Source: Cololabis saira (Eukaryota; Chordata; Actinopteri; Beloniformes; Belonidae). From it: a stretch of 64,000 nucleotides of DNA. The notes below the pieces were generated by a model. It did not search any database. It saw only the letters and a list, made by a program, of their open reading frames with translations, and had not been told where the DNA came from. The stretch lies in contig NC_084601.1 of the NCBI RefSeq assembly GCF_033807715.1, positions 13,677,690-13,741,689 of the forward strand. Reading direction: 5' to 3'. The translations under genes were made by a program, and so were the position numbers. Of this stretch, positions 44,215 through 56,632 are shown in pieces; within the stretch, counting starts at the first letter, position 1; each line of letters starts with the position of its first letter.

Positions 44215-45567
44215 GCTTCCTGTGATGCCCAAACACAGTGGTCAGACCCAGGGATGGAGGACCACACCTATTCTATTATTTACGTGCTGGAGATGAGGTG
44301 ATGGGTGACTGTGGTTTCACAGTTAGAGACTTGCTGGAGGAGCGTAGGGTGAGGCTAATCATTCCAGCATTCACAGGTAAAGGATGCCAGCTGACCAGTG
44401 AGGAGGTCCCTTACACACGCCGCATTGCTCATGGCTGCATTCATGTTGAATAGGGGTGTAACGATACACTAATCTCACGATACGGTACGATACACGATAT
44501 TGAGGTCACGATTACGATACGATATTATAGCAGTATTTTTTTAACAACCTTGAATGAGGAACATATGACTGGAAAAAATGGTATTTTATTTGAAAGACAC
44601 AAAATACAAAACAATACTGTGCGTTTGCCCTATTGTTACAGTTTGTAATGCTTTATAACTGTTTAAATTTTAAAGAGAAAGCCAGGACAACCATTTTCAC
44701 AAACTGAACTAAAAGTAAATGTCAGGTTTGCATTATGCATCTTCAGTTTCATACAAGTACAAATATTTTGCCATAAACTGAATAGTTTCTCTCATGTATG
44801 ATTTGACCTTTTTCTTTTCCAGAAATTTAACAACAAAAATTAAATAGATAAATAAAAATAAATAAATACATACAATTTGACATCATAAAAAAGATTGATT
44901 CATGCTCACCTTATAAGTGTAAGAGGAGATTTATTTTTGTTAAGAAGGTTATTTTGGTAATTCAGGGTTCATTATTTTATAAATATATTCTTTATATTCT
45001 GATGTAAATCGATACGCCTCAGTACGGCACTAGGTGCTGTGTTGATGTTCTAAAATCCTACACTGTTGAGCGGACATTAAAGTACACTCCAACTCGGAAG
45101 AAGTTTTCCCGTGTTTATCCTACTCACGACCCGAAAAAGGTTTAATTTAATAAGGTAAGGCTTAACTCTACACCAGACTTAAAGGTTCAGAGCTCAAAAC
45201 CCCCAAGAGTCCCGTGATCGGGACTGCAAAAAGGTACTACTTTCTTCTGAGCGTAGTAGGATTTTGGTCCGCGGGTCGAAGCGCGGTCGGATGCACGTTA
45301 CTAGTCAACACAATAGATTAATATTAATAATCCAATATCGCGATACACCTTGTCACCTCCACGACACGTTTCGTGGCGTTTTTGTATCGCGAAATTTCGT
45401 GGCACGATATATTGTTACACCCCTAATGTTGAATAAGGAACCTGAAGGTGTACAAGATTCTTTCTCAAACAGGGCCAATTAACTTTGTGCCCAAAATTGA
45501 CAAAATGCTCAAGATTTGTGCTGGTTTAGTGAATTTAAGAGCTGAGTTTATTTCAAGTGAAAAGTGA
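44215..45567 (+). pseudogene. ISL2EU/Harbinger DDE transposase C-terminal remnant, split by a hAT MITE
   Basis: The first part (44238-44450) reads GDEVMGDCGFTVRDLLEER, then IPAFTGKGCQL and RRIAHGCIHVE, the last two acidic positions of the DDE_4-type domain. After the MITE and a one-base frame change it resumes at 45439 as NLKVYKIL, then FVPKIDKMLKICAGLVNLRA, and stops at 45565-45567. The first catalytic Asp region is not found. Confidence 0.75.
44451..45425. mobile_element. hAT-type MITE inside the ISL2EU transposase
   Basis: The ends are TAGGGGTGTAACGATA and, reversed, TAGGGGTGTAACAATATA. A perfect 8-bp TSD, ATGTTGAA, flanks it (44443-44450 and 45426-45433). 975 bp, no transposase. Confidence 0.93.
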
Positions 45568-45597
45568 GAAGACATTTAATATTGCACTTAAACATAC

Positions 45598-46282
45598 TTA
45601 CATATTTCATTCATTTAACATTTTCTGAAAACAATTTAGGTACCGTTACACTTACAGTATCTTTAACACATAACTCTCAACAGGTTAAGTGCTGTATGTA
45701 GTTTGTAGAGCTGCACTTACATATTTCATTCATTTAACATTTTCTGAAAACAACTGAGGTCCAGCTGCAATTGTTATTTTTTTGAGGAAATAAAAGTCCA
45801 AATATTGTGATTTCAGCTTGTCAGGTGTGAATATTTTCTGGTTTCTTAAGTCCTCCGACAGTAAACTGAATCTCTCTCACTTAAGACACAAATGTAATGT
45901 GCTTTTGTTAAACAATATTTTTGTGTTAAAATGTTTTGATTCATGTCCCTATATTGTATGTCCTAATATGTCAGGAGGGGATCTTTCAGGTTGTGTTTTT
46001 AATAAAACTGAAAACAAAAATGAAGTCTGTTTTACTGTTTTCCCCCTAGCTTTATACAGAGAGGCAGAGCTGAATCTTCTTTGTACCAAATTCATCTACA
46101 AATGAATTGAAATGAAATGTGGAACTCCAGGTGCTCAGTTGGTGTCCAGATAACCAGCTTGCAGCCCCTGGCACGTCACTGCCAGCTGGACCTGAAAGAA
46201 TAAATATAAAAGATGGCTTACAGTTTGTCTTAATGTAGGTTCACAAGTAGCCTACCTGTCACATTAGTTCATAGATTATAAG
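45598..46282. other. Non-coding part of ISL2EU element 2
   Basis: Contains a short direct duplication ('catatttcattcatttaaca' at about 45600 and 45719). Chance frames only. Confidence 0.5.
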
Positions 46283-47001
46283 CAGTACTCGAGTTGTAAA
46301 AAAAAAGAATCAGGGGGGGTGGTGGATTTTATCATATGGGGACAGATAATTTGTGCTGATTACAAATAATATAATATATTACAAACAATAGCACAGACCA
46401 AAAACACCTGCAGAAATACTGCAGGAATGACATAGCAGCAGTTAAATGCAGCCTTCTGTAAGCTTTAAATATCTACTGGGCTTACATCAAATACATCAAA
46501 ACACAACAATAAAAAACACTTTTCTGAACTTATCAATATGACTCTGTCCTTCACAGGATAAGGAAAATGGATCACTGCAAAAACTCACAATCTTAACAAG
46601 AATATTTGTCTTATTTCTATTTAAAATGTCTCATCTTAGTAAAAAAAAATCTCATTACATTTAAAACAAGACTCATCACTGGAAAAAAGAACAATTTTCA
46701 CCTGTTTCAAGTAGATTTTCACTTAAAATAAGTAGAAAAATCTGCCAGTGGAACAAGATTTTTTTGCTTGTAATAAGAAGATAAATCTTGTCCCACTGGC
46801 AGATTTTCCTACTTATTTCAGGTGAAAATTTACTTGAAACAGGTGAAAATTGCCAAATGTTATTTTCTGGTGATGACTCTAAATGTTGAAATAGCAGTAA
46901 AACCACATTCATTAATGAAATGACATAAGGGATGGAAAGGGGGATGATTTGGACCGTTTTTATTTCTGGGGGGATGCCATCCCCCCTCATCTCGAGTACT
47001 G
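46283..47001. mobile_element. Second full-length copy of the CAGTACTCGAG hAT family
   Basis: The ends are CAGTACTCGAGTTG and CTCGAGTACTG. The body aligns with 43231-43990. The flanking 8 bp (ATTATAAG against ATAAGTAA) do not match exactly, so the TSD is degraded. Confidence 0.85.
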
Positions 47002-48389
47002 ATAAGTAACAATATTTACCCACCTGGAGGAGTATCCACTTTGCCCATTGGGAAGAATGAGATACTTCTCATCTTCTAAGCATTTCTTCACTTCTTCAGG
47101 TCGTCCTCCCATCCCTCAACAGCAGGAGGCAGAGGTGAGATGATATTGTCCCGTTTGAGCTGTGACAGGTGGTGTTTCCACATGTTTTATATCCCCGACG
47201 CTCGGAGAAAGAGGGTTAACGCGTTCACTCAGCATGTAAACAAACGCTGGTTGGGGCAGCACCGGAAGTAGCTCCCACAATTCGCGCAAAGCCTCATGGG
47301 CCGTAGGAATAAGGTGGATTACGGCCAGGCCCCCAGTCTCGCGCTCAGCAGGCACGCCGATTTTTTCCAGTGGCCAGCCGCGGTACTGCAACAAAAAATC
47401 CCATGGGGCCCAGAAAGCTTTTTTCCCATAGACCGCAATAGTAAAAGAGAAGCCTCTAAAACTGTTCACAGGACACCTCCAGCTGTAATCACCACCAATT
47501 ACTAATCTTTGTATTCTATATTTTTAAGTCATGGACTTTATATCCGTCAAAAATGTTTTATAACGGCCAGAAAAGTCAAAGAAAAGTCTCTTTCTGGGCG
47601 TGACGTCACGGCTGTGCCGTGCACTCGCAAAGCGCGGTCGTGTGTGTCTCGGGAACGAGGATGGCTGAAACTAAGCCGTTCGGCGGAATAATCACTCAGA
47701 AACACATTGCATTGCCAATTTGCACCAAACAGAAATGTTTAATAGCAAGAATAATAATGGTTTGTCATTCTTGTACTTAAACATTTCCGTTGTAGCCAAC
47801 GGTGTATGGTTTGTGAAAATAAGATATCAGGCAGGAATAACACAAATCTAAGACCCTGTCCACACGTAGCCGGGTATTTTTAAAAACGAATATTTCCCCC
47901 CCTCCGTTTATAAAAACATTTGCATCCACACATAACCGAAGATCTGCGTTTTCGACCACATTCATAAGCATTCTAATGATCCTGTAGATCATCTGCGGCT
48001 CCGCGGAGGCGCAGGTGTGGGTGTTTCCACTGAGATCCTCCTGCACACACACACCTAACGCACTTCAAATATGTATTCTTCTGTTGCTCTTTCATTTGGA
48101 GGCAGCGCCCTGCACGGGACTAAATGAGGGTCAATATTAACAAAATGAGCTTGTGGCGTGAGATCCCCACCTCACAATAAAACTGACCTCCATCAGGTTT
48201 GAGCAAACGTGCAGGGAGAGAGATGTGTCGTAGTTGTTGCGACGGTGCCGTGGAGTTTTAGATGTCATGTGTTTAACATCATCTTAACCCTTAATCCTCA
48301 GCTTATTTTATGACAGTGCTCCCGGGGAAGCTGCACCTCCGCAGCTCCGCGGGCACTGCGAAGCCGGGCAGTGCCCGCAGGGCAGTGGG

Positions 48390-48475
48390 CAGTGGGCAGT
48401 CCGCGGCTCCGCGGCTCCTACGCCGTAGGGTGCGCGGAGCCGCGGAGCCTACGGCGTAGCCTCTGTGTAACGCAG
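48390..48475. repeat. GC-rich palindrome of the TACGCCGTAGG family
   Basis: The arms 'ccgcggctcctacgccgtag' and their inverse around 'ggtgcgcgg' can form a long hairpin. They end in 'tgtgtaacgcag', the outer motif of the Harbinger MITE family seen near 58140-58235. Confidence 0.7.
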
Positions 48476-49212
48476 TAAATTAACCACATTTAAACATAAT
48501 ATTTGACATATTTAAACATAATACTTGACAAAACTTGTAATACAAAAAATATTTGTCTTAATGTAAGTAATAAACTTGGGAAGTTTCATGGTGATACCTG
48601 CTATTTACATTTTTACCCTATTTTAGCCTATTAACCTGGGGTGTCTCATCTTAAATAAAAATGACTCGTTTTATCTTTAATTAAAAAAAACACACAAATG
48701 AACCATGTATAGTCTATAACCATGACTTTGAGAACAGCATCGGTTGATTTGCCCTATAAATCCCTAATTTCATTGTGTACATCTATCATTACCGATCTGA
48801 AGGACTCATGAGCGCGCAGCGCTTGTCCAGAGCGCGCAGCGCTCGTTCACATTGCCCCGGGGCATGATGGGAGGCCCCAGAGCATCATGGGAGGTGACTC
48901 AACTGCGCATGCTCTATGGGCCCGTGTACCAGGAAGTAAACCAGGAAGTCAGAAATTTTTTCGGCGGATGCGCTGGGTGAGCAAACTCCATTGAAATGAA
49001 TGGGCGGCCATTTTCGATCCGGTATCCAGTTATATAATACATCCATGATTACGGCTGCAGACCATGGGCTGCAGACCCGGAAGCAGCAGATCTGAGCAGC
49101 AGATCTGAACCGCAGTTCTAGACGTCACAGAGCCCCCTACTGGATGACTGTAGAACTGCAACTAGTAGAACTGCACTGCAACTAAATCAGCGTTCCATCT
49201 TAATAAATATAT

Positions 49213-49350
49213 GAAGATTTAATTGATAATGAGGCATGGAGCTTAAATATGAAGATTTAATTGATAATGAGGCATGGAGCTTAAATATGAAGATTTAATT
49301 GATAATGAGGCTCAATATATGAAGATTTAATTGATAATGAGGATGGAGCT
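49213..49350. repeat. 38-bp minisatellite, about 4 units
   Basis: 'gaagatttaattgataatga' plus 'ggcatggagcttaaatat' starts at 49213, 49251, 49289 and (shortened) 49321. Confidence 0.93.
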
Positions 49351-49906
49351 TATAATTACAGAACTTACTTCCAGGGTAAACGGCAGGGATTCGTAGCTCA
49401 TTCAGCACTATTTCAGATGTCATTTGTAGAGCATAGGTCTTTGCTGGTAGGCTCTTTTTTTTGTGGCAAGAGATTTAGATCATAGGCAGCACCAGTAGGT
49501 GCAGTTAAGACTGTTATCAAATTAAGGTGAAATTTTAAATTATTTCTTTAAATCATGAATGAGGCAATATCAAAAAATTAGTCTTTACTTGTCTTTAGCC
49601 TAATGACAATAAATATATATTTAAACACTTAGCAACCATAAACATCATAGATAATGTCGTGATTGAGGCTTGGTATTTTACCATGTCTCTGCAGGACTGT
49701 TATATGCACAGAATTATAAAGGTGTTGCAATTGCGTGAATATGAAAATAGACTGGGACAGAGAAGATGACAACTGTCTTGCCACTGACAGAGAGGACTAA
49801 GATGTGGCGTTTAGTGGGATATATTACACCCAAAACTTGAACAGCATTGATCAAACCCACTACAACATAGTGTATTTGGGGTATTTGGGTAATTGTTAAA
49901 AAAAGA

Positions 49907-50108
49907 AATAAAGAAATAAAAACATTTTGATATACTGAAACGGTAAGTATGGTAGTATTAAGTCCAAAATTCCCAAACAGAACAATATAACATTTATTTA
50001 ACAATATAACTTGGGGTAAACAATTAGAAATAAAAACACTTTGATATACTGAAATGGTAAGTATGGTAGTATTAAGTCCAAAGTTCCCAAACAGAACAAT
50101 ATAACATC
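49907..50108. repeat. 114-bp tandem duplication at the edge of module 4
   Basis: The block containing 'ttgatatactgaaa.ggtaa' and 'cccaaacagaacaatataac' occurs twice (offset 114 bp). It ends exactly where array-C sequence begins ('ccgagtttcagcaaaacc', 50108). Confidence 0.85.
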
Positions 50109-51602
50109 CGAGTTTCAGCAAAACCTTGATGAAGCACTTTAACCCTTCTCTGGAATGAGGATCAGACTAATGAATGAATGTAAATGTTACAAGATAAAAA
50201 CTGTTAAATTATCCTTAAAATATTAATAAAAGGTAGACTTTTTGACTACATATCTATTAACTAAACTCTAATTATTTGACACACCGACTCAATCTACAAG
50301 TTTGAAAGTGTTCACTGAAAGCAGTGTGTTTTTGACAGTGTAAATTTAAGTGCAGGCTCATTATCATCCTCATCCTGAATCTCCCTGTCTCATTGCACAC
50401 GACCACTCAGACTCTTATGCAGTCCCTAAGGTATAAATGAAGAGATTATGAATGTTATCTACAGTATTTAAACGTCTCCTCTGGGAACTTGGCAAATAAA
50501 TGGATGTTAAACGTATGAATAAGACATCTGGCTTCACAAACATCCCTCGACTACATTTTAAGTAACTATTCTGTCACTTTTCCTGCTTTGATCAGCTACA
50601 ATAGAACAATCAATATTTCCCAAAACCTCTTATTAGTTCACTGCAGTGCAGTGTGGTCTGAATACGCCTTTTCCGTTGTTGCCCCCAGGCTCTGGAACAA
50701 GCTCCCCGTCAAGATTCAGCTTATTTCTGACCTCTGCATTTTTAAATCTAGGCTAAAAACCCACCTATTAAAGATGGCTTTTAACACCCTATAATGAAAC
50801 TTTTATCTTCTTAGATTTTGTTGTATGTTATTCTTTTTATTGATTTATTGTATTTGATTGTTTTTATTTGTCTTCCTTTTTATCAATTACTTGCTGTAAA
50901 GCACTTTGGCACACTGAAAGGCTGTTGTAAAGTGCTATATAGATAAAGTGCATTACAGTACATTGCATTTCTGCAGAGTTTCATCAATGATTTCATGAAT
51001 AACTTTGACCCTTTACTCTGGAATTAACTCATTGATCTCCTCACTTTTATGATACGATAAGAATAGCAAGCGATAATGTTCTCCTGAAAGTCCTCATTTA
51101 AACTGCCAGGCAGGAAGAATTTGTATTTTCTTGTTTTTATTTTTGAAGCTCAAGTTGAAGTTAACTCTCCAGCTGAATGGATCTCCTCTGTCGACAGACA
51201 AATACATTAAATTCTGTATAAAAGTTTATTATAAAAGATAGCTGACTTAGCATGAGGTAGACCAGAGGCAGGAGTAGCAGCAAACCCTTATGCTTATCTG
51301 AACGGTGACCTTAAGCATCATGAACAGCATCTATGAATAAAATGTCATTAGCAAACTAGAATCCTTTAAATATAAACCAAAAACACTGCACAAAGCAGGA
51401 CAGACAAAAACAAACAAAACTACCAGAAGTCTAAAGGAAAAATTATGCCCTGACAAGCACAGAAGATGAATCAAACAAAACATGAAAAGAGACCATAAAG
51501 GAAAACAAAGCATTACACACATCCTTCTGCTAAATTGTAAGTAGTGGGACCATTCTGTAACTTTTAATAAACTTTGCAATAATGATAACATTTATAATTA
51601 AA

Positions 51603-51656
<54 letters not shown>

Positions 51657-52505
51657 TTTATCGGACAGAACACAATTTGAGCTCATTGTACTGCAGTGGG
51701 GTGTTTTTGTTTTCCCTGACATCCCCCCAGAACCTCTGAGGGCTTTATGATCAAAAAGATTCTGAAACAAATTTGCCTGTATAAATAAAAGGGTTTTTAT
51801 TTGTGGTTTCTCCGAGTTTCAGCAAAACCTTGATGAAGCACTTTAACCCTTCTCTGGAATGAGGATCAGACTAATGAAAATCTTCTTAGATTTTGTTGTA
51901 TGTTATTCTTTTTATTGATTTATTGTATTTGATTATTTTTATTTATCTTCCTTTTTATCAATTACTTGCTGTAAAGCACTTTGGCACACTGAAAGGCTGT
52001 TGTAAAGTGTTATATAAATAAAGTGCATTACAGTACATTGCATTTCTGCAGAGTTTCATCAATGACTTCATGAATAACTTTGACCCTTTACTCTGGAATT
52101 AACTAATAGATATCCTCACTTTTATGATACGATAAGAATAGCAAGCGATAATGTTCTCCTGAAAGTCCTCATTTAAACTGCCAGGCAGGAAGAATTTGTA
52201 TTTCCTTGTTTTTATTTTTGAAGCTCAAGTTCAATCTACAAGTTTGAAAGTGTTCACTGAAAGCAGTGTGTTTTTGACAGTGTAAATTTAAGTGCAGCCT
52301 CATTATCATCCTCATCCTGAATCTCCCTGTCTCATTGCACACGACCACTCAGACTCTTATGCAGTCCCTAAGGTGTAAATGAAGAGATTATGAATGTTAT
52401 CTACAGTATTTAAACGTCTCCTCTGGGAACTTGGCAAATAAATGAGTGTTAAACATAAACATCCCTCGACTACATTTTAAGGAACTATTCTGTCACTTTT
52501 TCTGC
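50109..52505. repeat. Array C: rearranged 1.4 units of the 1.7-kb repeat
   Basis: It begins in mid-unit, with one 'gaagctcaagtt' marker at 51145 and a second at 52220. Two internal deletions are visible. At about 51879 'gactaatgaa' jumps to 'atcttcttagattttg'. At about 52231 the marker jumps to 'caatctacaagtttg'. An (ATT)n tract lies at 51604-51659 and an L2 C-terminal fragment at 50640-50794. Confidence 0.85.
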
Positions 52506-53040
52506 CACTTATTCTTTTTCACTTATCCACACAGATAATCACATGAACACACACACTGTTTCTTCTTGATGTAATTTTGTAATAAAAAGACAAAAATCCC
52601 TTTAAAAGGATAGTCAATAATATACTGTAATTTAAATAAAGAGAACTATGAAGGGTTTGGGAGAATATTAAAAGGACCATTTTTATGTTCTATTTGCAAT
52701 TTATTTAGATTTATTTTTATATTGCATTTATATCTATCATTTATACTGAAGTTACCAAACATGGTTATATGCCTGGCAAATGCAATTCACCTTTGAATTA
52801 ATTATAAGAAGATATTCTTTCTATCGATTGTTATTGATTTTCTAATCCTGGTTGACTTTTTTGAACAGTTTTAAACTATGTACAAGTAAAAACTTCAGTG
52901 AAACACATGGCTCAAGTTTAAATTTGTTATGTGAATAGTACGTCTTATGTTTCCTCATTCTTCAAAATAATGAAGTCACAGTTTTTTTTTTTAACTGTTT
53001 TTTTCTTTATCATTTGGCGGCAGATCCAAGTGGATTTGAG

Positions 53041-53089
53041 CAATGATATCTCATGTTGAGAGGTCACACCCTTACAAAAGGATATAAAA
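53041..53089 (+). promoter_or_regulatory. Core promoter of lectin L4
   Basis: CAATGATATC at 53041-53050 and TATAAAA at 53083-53089, with the same 33-nt offset as in L1 and L3. Confidence 0.7.
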
Positions 53090-53183
53090 GTAAGCCTCGG
53101 AGGACTCTTGGAAACATTCTCCAGAGGAGATAACCTTCAGCCCTCGACACTTCTGAATGCTTAACACCTGTTATAAACAAGGT

Positions 53184-53771
53184 ATGAAAATGTTGTTGTT
53201 CTTCTTGTTGTGCCTGGTTCTGGGTGCTGTGTCTCCATCGAAGGAGCAGGAGGTGAAGCTGCAGGAGGTGAAGAAGCAGGAGGTGAAGCTGCAGGAGGTG
53301 AAGCTGCAGGAGGTGAAGGAGCACGAGGTGAAGCTGCAGGAGGTGAAGGAGCAGGAGGTGAAGCTGCTGCGAGGCGGCTGTCCCATGTTCTGGTACAACT
53401 TCAACGACCGCTGCTACAAGTACGTCGCTACACGGATGAACTGGGCCAATGCAGAGCTCCACTGTTTGTCACAAGGAGCCAACCTGGTGTCCATCCACAG
53501 TCAGAATGAAGAGAACTTTGTCAAATCGCTGATCAAAAACTTTGATCATTTTGAGGGGGAGACCTGGATCGGACTCACTGACGCTCAGCAGGATGGATCA
53601 TGGTTCTGGTCTGATGGATCCAAACTCAGCTTCAGCAACTGGAACTCAGGAGAGCCAAACGGATGGTGGAAGGAAACATGTGTTAACACCAACTGGGACA
53701 CACCTAAAAACTGGAACGATATATCCTGTTCAGGAGAATATGCTTTTGTTTGTAAAACATGTCCACTTTAG
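53184..53771 (+). CDS. Secreted C-type lectin L4 with 8 pentapeptide repeats
   Basis: The 195-residue protein has signal peptide 1-19 (MKMLLFFLLCLVLGAVSPS). Residues 22-61 are eight pentads, with QEVKK and HEVKL variants. The CRD spans 66-190 with cysteines at 66, 77, 94, 166, 182 and 190, plus an unpaired C193 two residues before the end. EPN is at 157-159, and WIGL and WND are kept. It is very close to L3 over the CRD and 3' flank. The extra Cys could allow disulphide-linked dimers, but that is inference. The frame is intact and intronless. Confidence 0.9.
   Translation: MKMLLFFLLCLVLGAVSPSKEQEVKLQEVKKQEVKLQEVKLQEVKEHEVKLQEVKEQEVKLLRGGCPMFWYNFNDRCYKYVATRMNWANAELHCLSQGANLVSIHSQNEENFVKSLIKNFDHFEGETWIGLTDAQQDGSWFWSDGSKLSFSNWNSGEPNGWWKETCVNTNWDTPKNWNDISCSGEYAFVCKTCPL
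53247..53366 (+). repeat. 15-bp coding minisatellite, 8 units
   Basis: 120 bp, exactly 8 in-frame units. Unit 2 ends AAG (QEVKK) and unit 6 begins CAC (HEVKL). Confidence 0.97.
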
Positions 53772-54692
53772 TGTTGCAGAAGCTGTGTCCGTAATCACTC
53801 TGTAAGATGTGTTGATCAATTAAATTTGATTCATTTTGGATAATGATCATTTAAAATGGTGAAATCATCACAAATATTGAAAGGTTTATGAAAAGACAAT
53901 CATCCGATTACATTCTTCAGGATAAAGGAAATAGAGTTTGAATTTTCTCAGAATTTTACTCTTCATTCCAATAAATAAGTCAGACAAGTTATTTGTGAAA
54001 TGTATAAAGAAAATAAAAAGGTCTGGATGATTTTCCATCTTTTTTTTCAATAAATGATTTGAAATGCTTAAGTTGAATGATCTTTACGTCCTGACTAATC
54101 TCAGGTTTACAGTGTGATATTTATTCAATTTTCTTCATTTTGTAATATTAAAAACTTCCACTGGCTTTTTATCTTACAATAAATGGAAATTAATAATACA
54201 CTTTGTTGTGGAATTAATATATATCAATATCAATCAATATATCAATATATACCTCTGCGGAAACTTTTGAACCATCAGGTGACTAAAATGTCTGAAGACT
54301 GAAATGATGACACTTAAGAAATAAAAACAAGGCAATGGCTAGACTCCAGAGAATTTTATTAACATACATATCAAGAGATTTATGAAGGACTGAGACGAAA
54401 TAATCAATAGTAAATTTACCAGAGCAGAGCAAAATGCTTTAGACAAAATATATGGTTCTCGTAACAAATCCTTACAGCTGCATAGGACAGCAAAGCCAAC
54501 CAAGAATATTCAGACACAGTTTTTTTGTCCTAACAAGAACTGAATGTACTCACAGTGAACTCATAAGTGGAGCAGAATAACAGGGTAAATGATTATGAAA
54601 TAACAGATTTCCATCATACACTCAATAATAATCAGTCCACCTTTTTACTGATTCTGTTGAACTACGATTCAAAAACAATGTCTGATTTTCAC
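53772..54692 (+). other. L4 3' flank, empty-site copy of the L1 flank
   Basis: Runs parallel to 8355-9113, then 9528-9589 and 12130-12445, without the two retrotransposon insertions seen there. AATAAA signals occur at about 53970 and 54048. Homology with the L1 flank ends at about 54690. Confidence 0.75.
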
Positions 54693-55503
54693 ATAGTTGG
54701 AAGTTATCGTTTTAGCTTAGTCAATATCCACTCTATGGCCCGGTTTCACAAGGCTTATATCAAGCCAGGAGTAGGCCTAAGTCAGACTAGTAAAGCTAGG
54801 TCATTTAAGTGGCTTGCATGAGCGTGGCTTACATTTGTCTTAATTAGTCCCAGACTGTGGAGTCCTGGGGTCCGTTTCACAAAGCAGGTTCAACAAACAC
54901 TGAGTTTAATCCTGAACTCTTAGTTGATCTACTCTGAGATCGGAAACTCTGAGTTTTCGGTTCCAGAACAGCGGATTTGAGGTAATTTACTCAACTCTAA
55001 GTAGTTTCACCTGGAGTTAAGCGCGAGCGTGAGGGAAATAAAAAGCCATCATCAGTAGAGCGCTGATACAAGGATTCACCATGGCAACCGGCGACACAAA
55101 AGAGCGACATACGTTTTCTTTTTTTTCTTTTTAACTTTATTTATCTTTTCAATTTACAAAATCCCTTTGAGGAAACGTTAGTTTGCATCTGAAGATCCAC
55201 ATACTTCACGCCACTGGAGTTAGAAGTGTTAATACGTGCATATGGCGATTATGAGAGCATATTTTGAAAAAAAAAATGAAATTTTATTGTCAATTAGATC
55301 AGGGCCGTCAATTGGGTACGGCAGCTGCCACACCTCGGCTTCAGGGGAGAATGTAAATGTTTTTTTTTTAAATACATTTATGGAATTACTCTGTATCTAT
55401 TTGTATTGATGTATTCTATTACTTCATACATATAAAATAACTACAAATGCATATCAGAACAACATGATGGATTTCAGTAGGTATTATCTATCCCAACACT
55501 TGT

Positions 55504-55504
<1 letters not shown>

Positions 55505-55540
<36 letters not shown>
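55505..55540. repeat. 36-bp poly-C tract
   Basis: 36 consecutive C. The opposite strand is a G-run able to form G-quadruplexes. Confidence 0.9.
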
Positions 55541-55542
<2 letters not shown>

Positions 55543-55613
55543 ATATCTTGAAATGTCCCAGCGTCCCTGACGACAGTGGTCACTATCAATCTCTATTTTA
55601 GTGCGCTCTGCAG

Positions 55614-55828
55614 ATATAATATATGTCCTGCAATTTTCTTTCTTTTTATTTAAATTGATTTATTTTATTATATTTATGTTACTTATGTAATGACTTATGC
55701 ACTTCATCCACTTTATGTCTCATACTGTATTTGTTTATTTAATTCCTTGATGCCTGACTGTCCACGGTCAATGTTCTGACTGTAATTGGAACTTTTAAAT
55801 AAAGTTTTAAATAAAGTTAAAAAAAGAA
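55614..55828 (+). mobile_element. Short 5'-truncated retrotransposon copy with 14-bp TSD
   Basis: It is flanked by AGTGCGCTCTGCAG at 55600-55613 and 55829-55842. The insert ends in repeated 'ttttaaataaagtt' and an A-rich tail, the signature of target-primed reverse transcription. It is too short for a protein. Confidence 0.85.
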
Positions 55829-56632
55829 AGTGCGCTCTGCAGTGTTACTAACTTATAAAAATGAAAAGGAAGCAGACAACCACGCAATTAAAAAAAAAAG
55901 AAAGAAGGCAAGTGATGGGTCCAGAAGATATTAACGAGGCTGTTAGCCACTGATGGATTAATTATGCAAGTCCATCTCAAAGTAAGATATAAATCCTCTT
56001 ATACATCTGTTTAAGGGAAATATTTGACTTTTTTTTACTCTGCCTCTCCTTTTTGCATTTGGACTGTTTGAAGTTAAACTCGGATGTCCCTGTGATATCG
56101 TTGCGCTGACATAGTGAATAAAGTGAACGAGTTAAATTGCGTTTGTTAGATAAGCCTTTTCTGCTCTGCCGCTTGCTGTCCGTGGTGCAGAAAACGGATG
56201 TGTATTGCGTAAAGGCCCATTGGCTGAATTGACGCGACTGAGGGAGGAGACAGAGAGAAACTCCAGGTTCGCTGAAATAAACCTGGTCCCGACCAGGTTA
56301 GGTTCAGAGAGTCTGTTACTACGGTAACTGACCGAGAGCTTAAGTTACCTCTCTTTGTGAAACAGGCTAGAGTTACCTCTCTTTCTCTGGTTTGAGTTAC
56401 CTCCCTTTGTGAAACGGAAAACTCAGAGTTTCCCTCATTTCAGGGTTAACAGACTCAGAGTTTTCACTAAACCTGCTTTGTGAAACGGGCCCCTGGAGTA
56501 AGCTTAAATGAGAACACCTGGGTTAAACCTCATTATCCTAAGTGGGAGCACAGTCTGTTAGCCTAATGGTGCTCATAAAAACCTGGAATGGAATTGAGGA
56601 CAGTTCTGCTGGAGGGAATTTTGACACCAAAC

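Larger units (their letters stand above)
42591..47317. mobile_element. ISL2EU-type transposon 2, abutting element 1
   Basis: The TIRs begin CCACCTTATTCCT at both ends and share GTGGGAG..ACTTCCGG about 40 bp further in. The flanks are AT (42589-42590, shared with element 1, and 47318-47319). A decayed DDE transposase C-terminal part lies at 44215-45567. Three hAT-type MITEs are inserted (43231, 44451, 46283). Only about 2.2 kb is original sequence. Confidence 0.75.
47318..49700. other. Mosaic of small repeats, no gene
   Basis: From 47855 to about 48000 there is an end fragment of the Harbinger family found at 3586-5132 (CCACACGTAGCCGG, then 'gaagatctgcgttttcgacc'). At 48350-48475 there is a very GC-rich palindromic block with CTACGCCGTAGG. 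At 48810-48900, 'gcgcgcagcgct' and 'catgatgggagg' are each duplicated. At 49213-49350 there is a 38-bp minisatellite. The open frames are not supported by any motif. Confidence 0.55.
54868..56492. mobile_element. Second Harbinger-family element nested in the first
   Basis: The TIRs are GGGTCCGTTTCACAAAGCAG on the left and, reversed, GGGCCCGTTTCACAAAGCAG on the right. The TSD is CTG (54865-54867 and 56493-56495). Short remnants of a Myb-like gene may be present (MATGDTKERHTFS from 55081 and a KKR-rich part near 55865), but no intact frame. It contains a poly-C tract and a small retrotransposon copy. Confidence 0.85.

Noticed and set aside
44264..44450. Host gene exon (HARBI1-like)
   Set aside because: The DDE remnant lies between ISL2EU TIRs, is frameshifted and is split by a MITE, so it is a transposon relic and not a domesticated gene.
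46283..47001. Clean 8-bp TSD for this hAT copy
   Set aside because: The flanks ATTATAAG and ATAAGTAA share only part of the sequence, so the duplication cannot be claimed.
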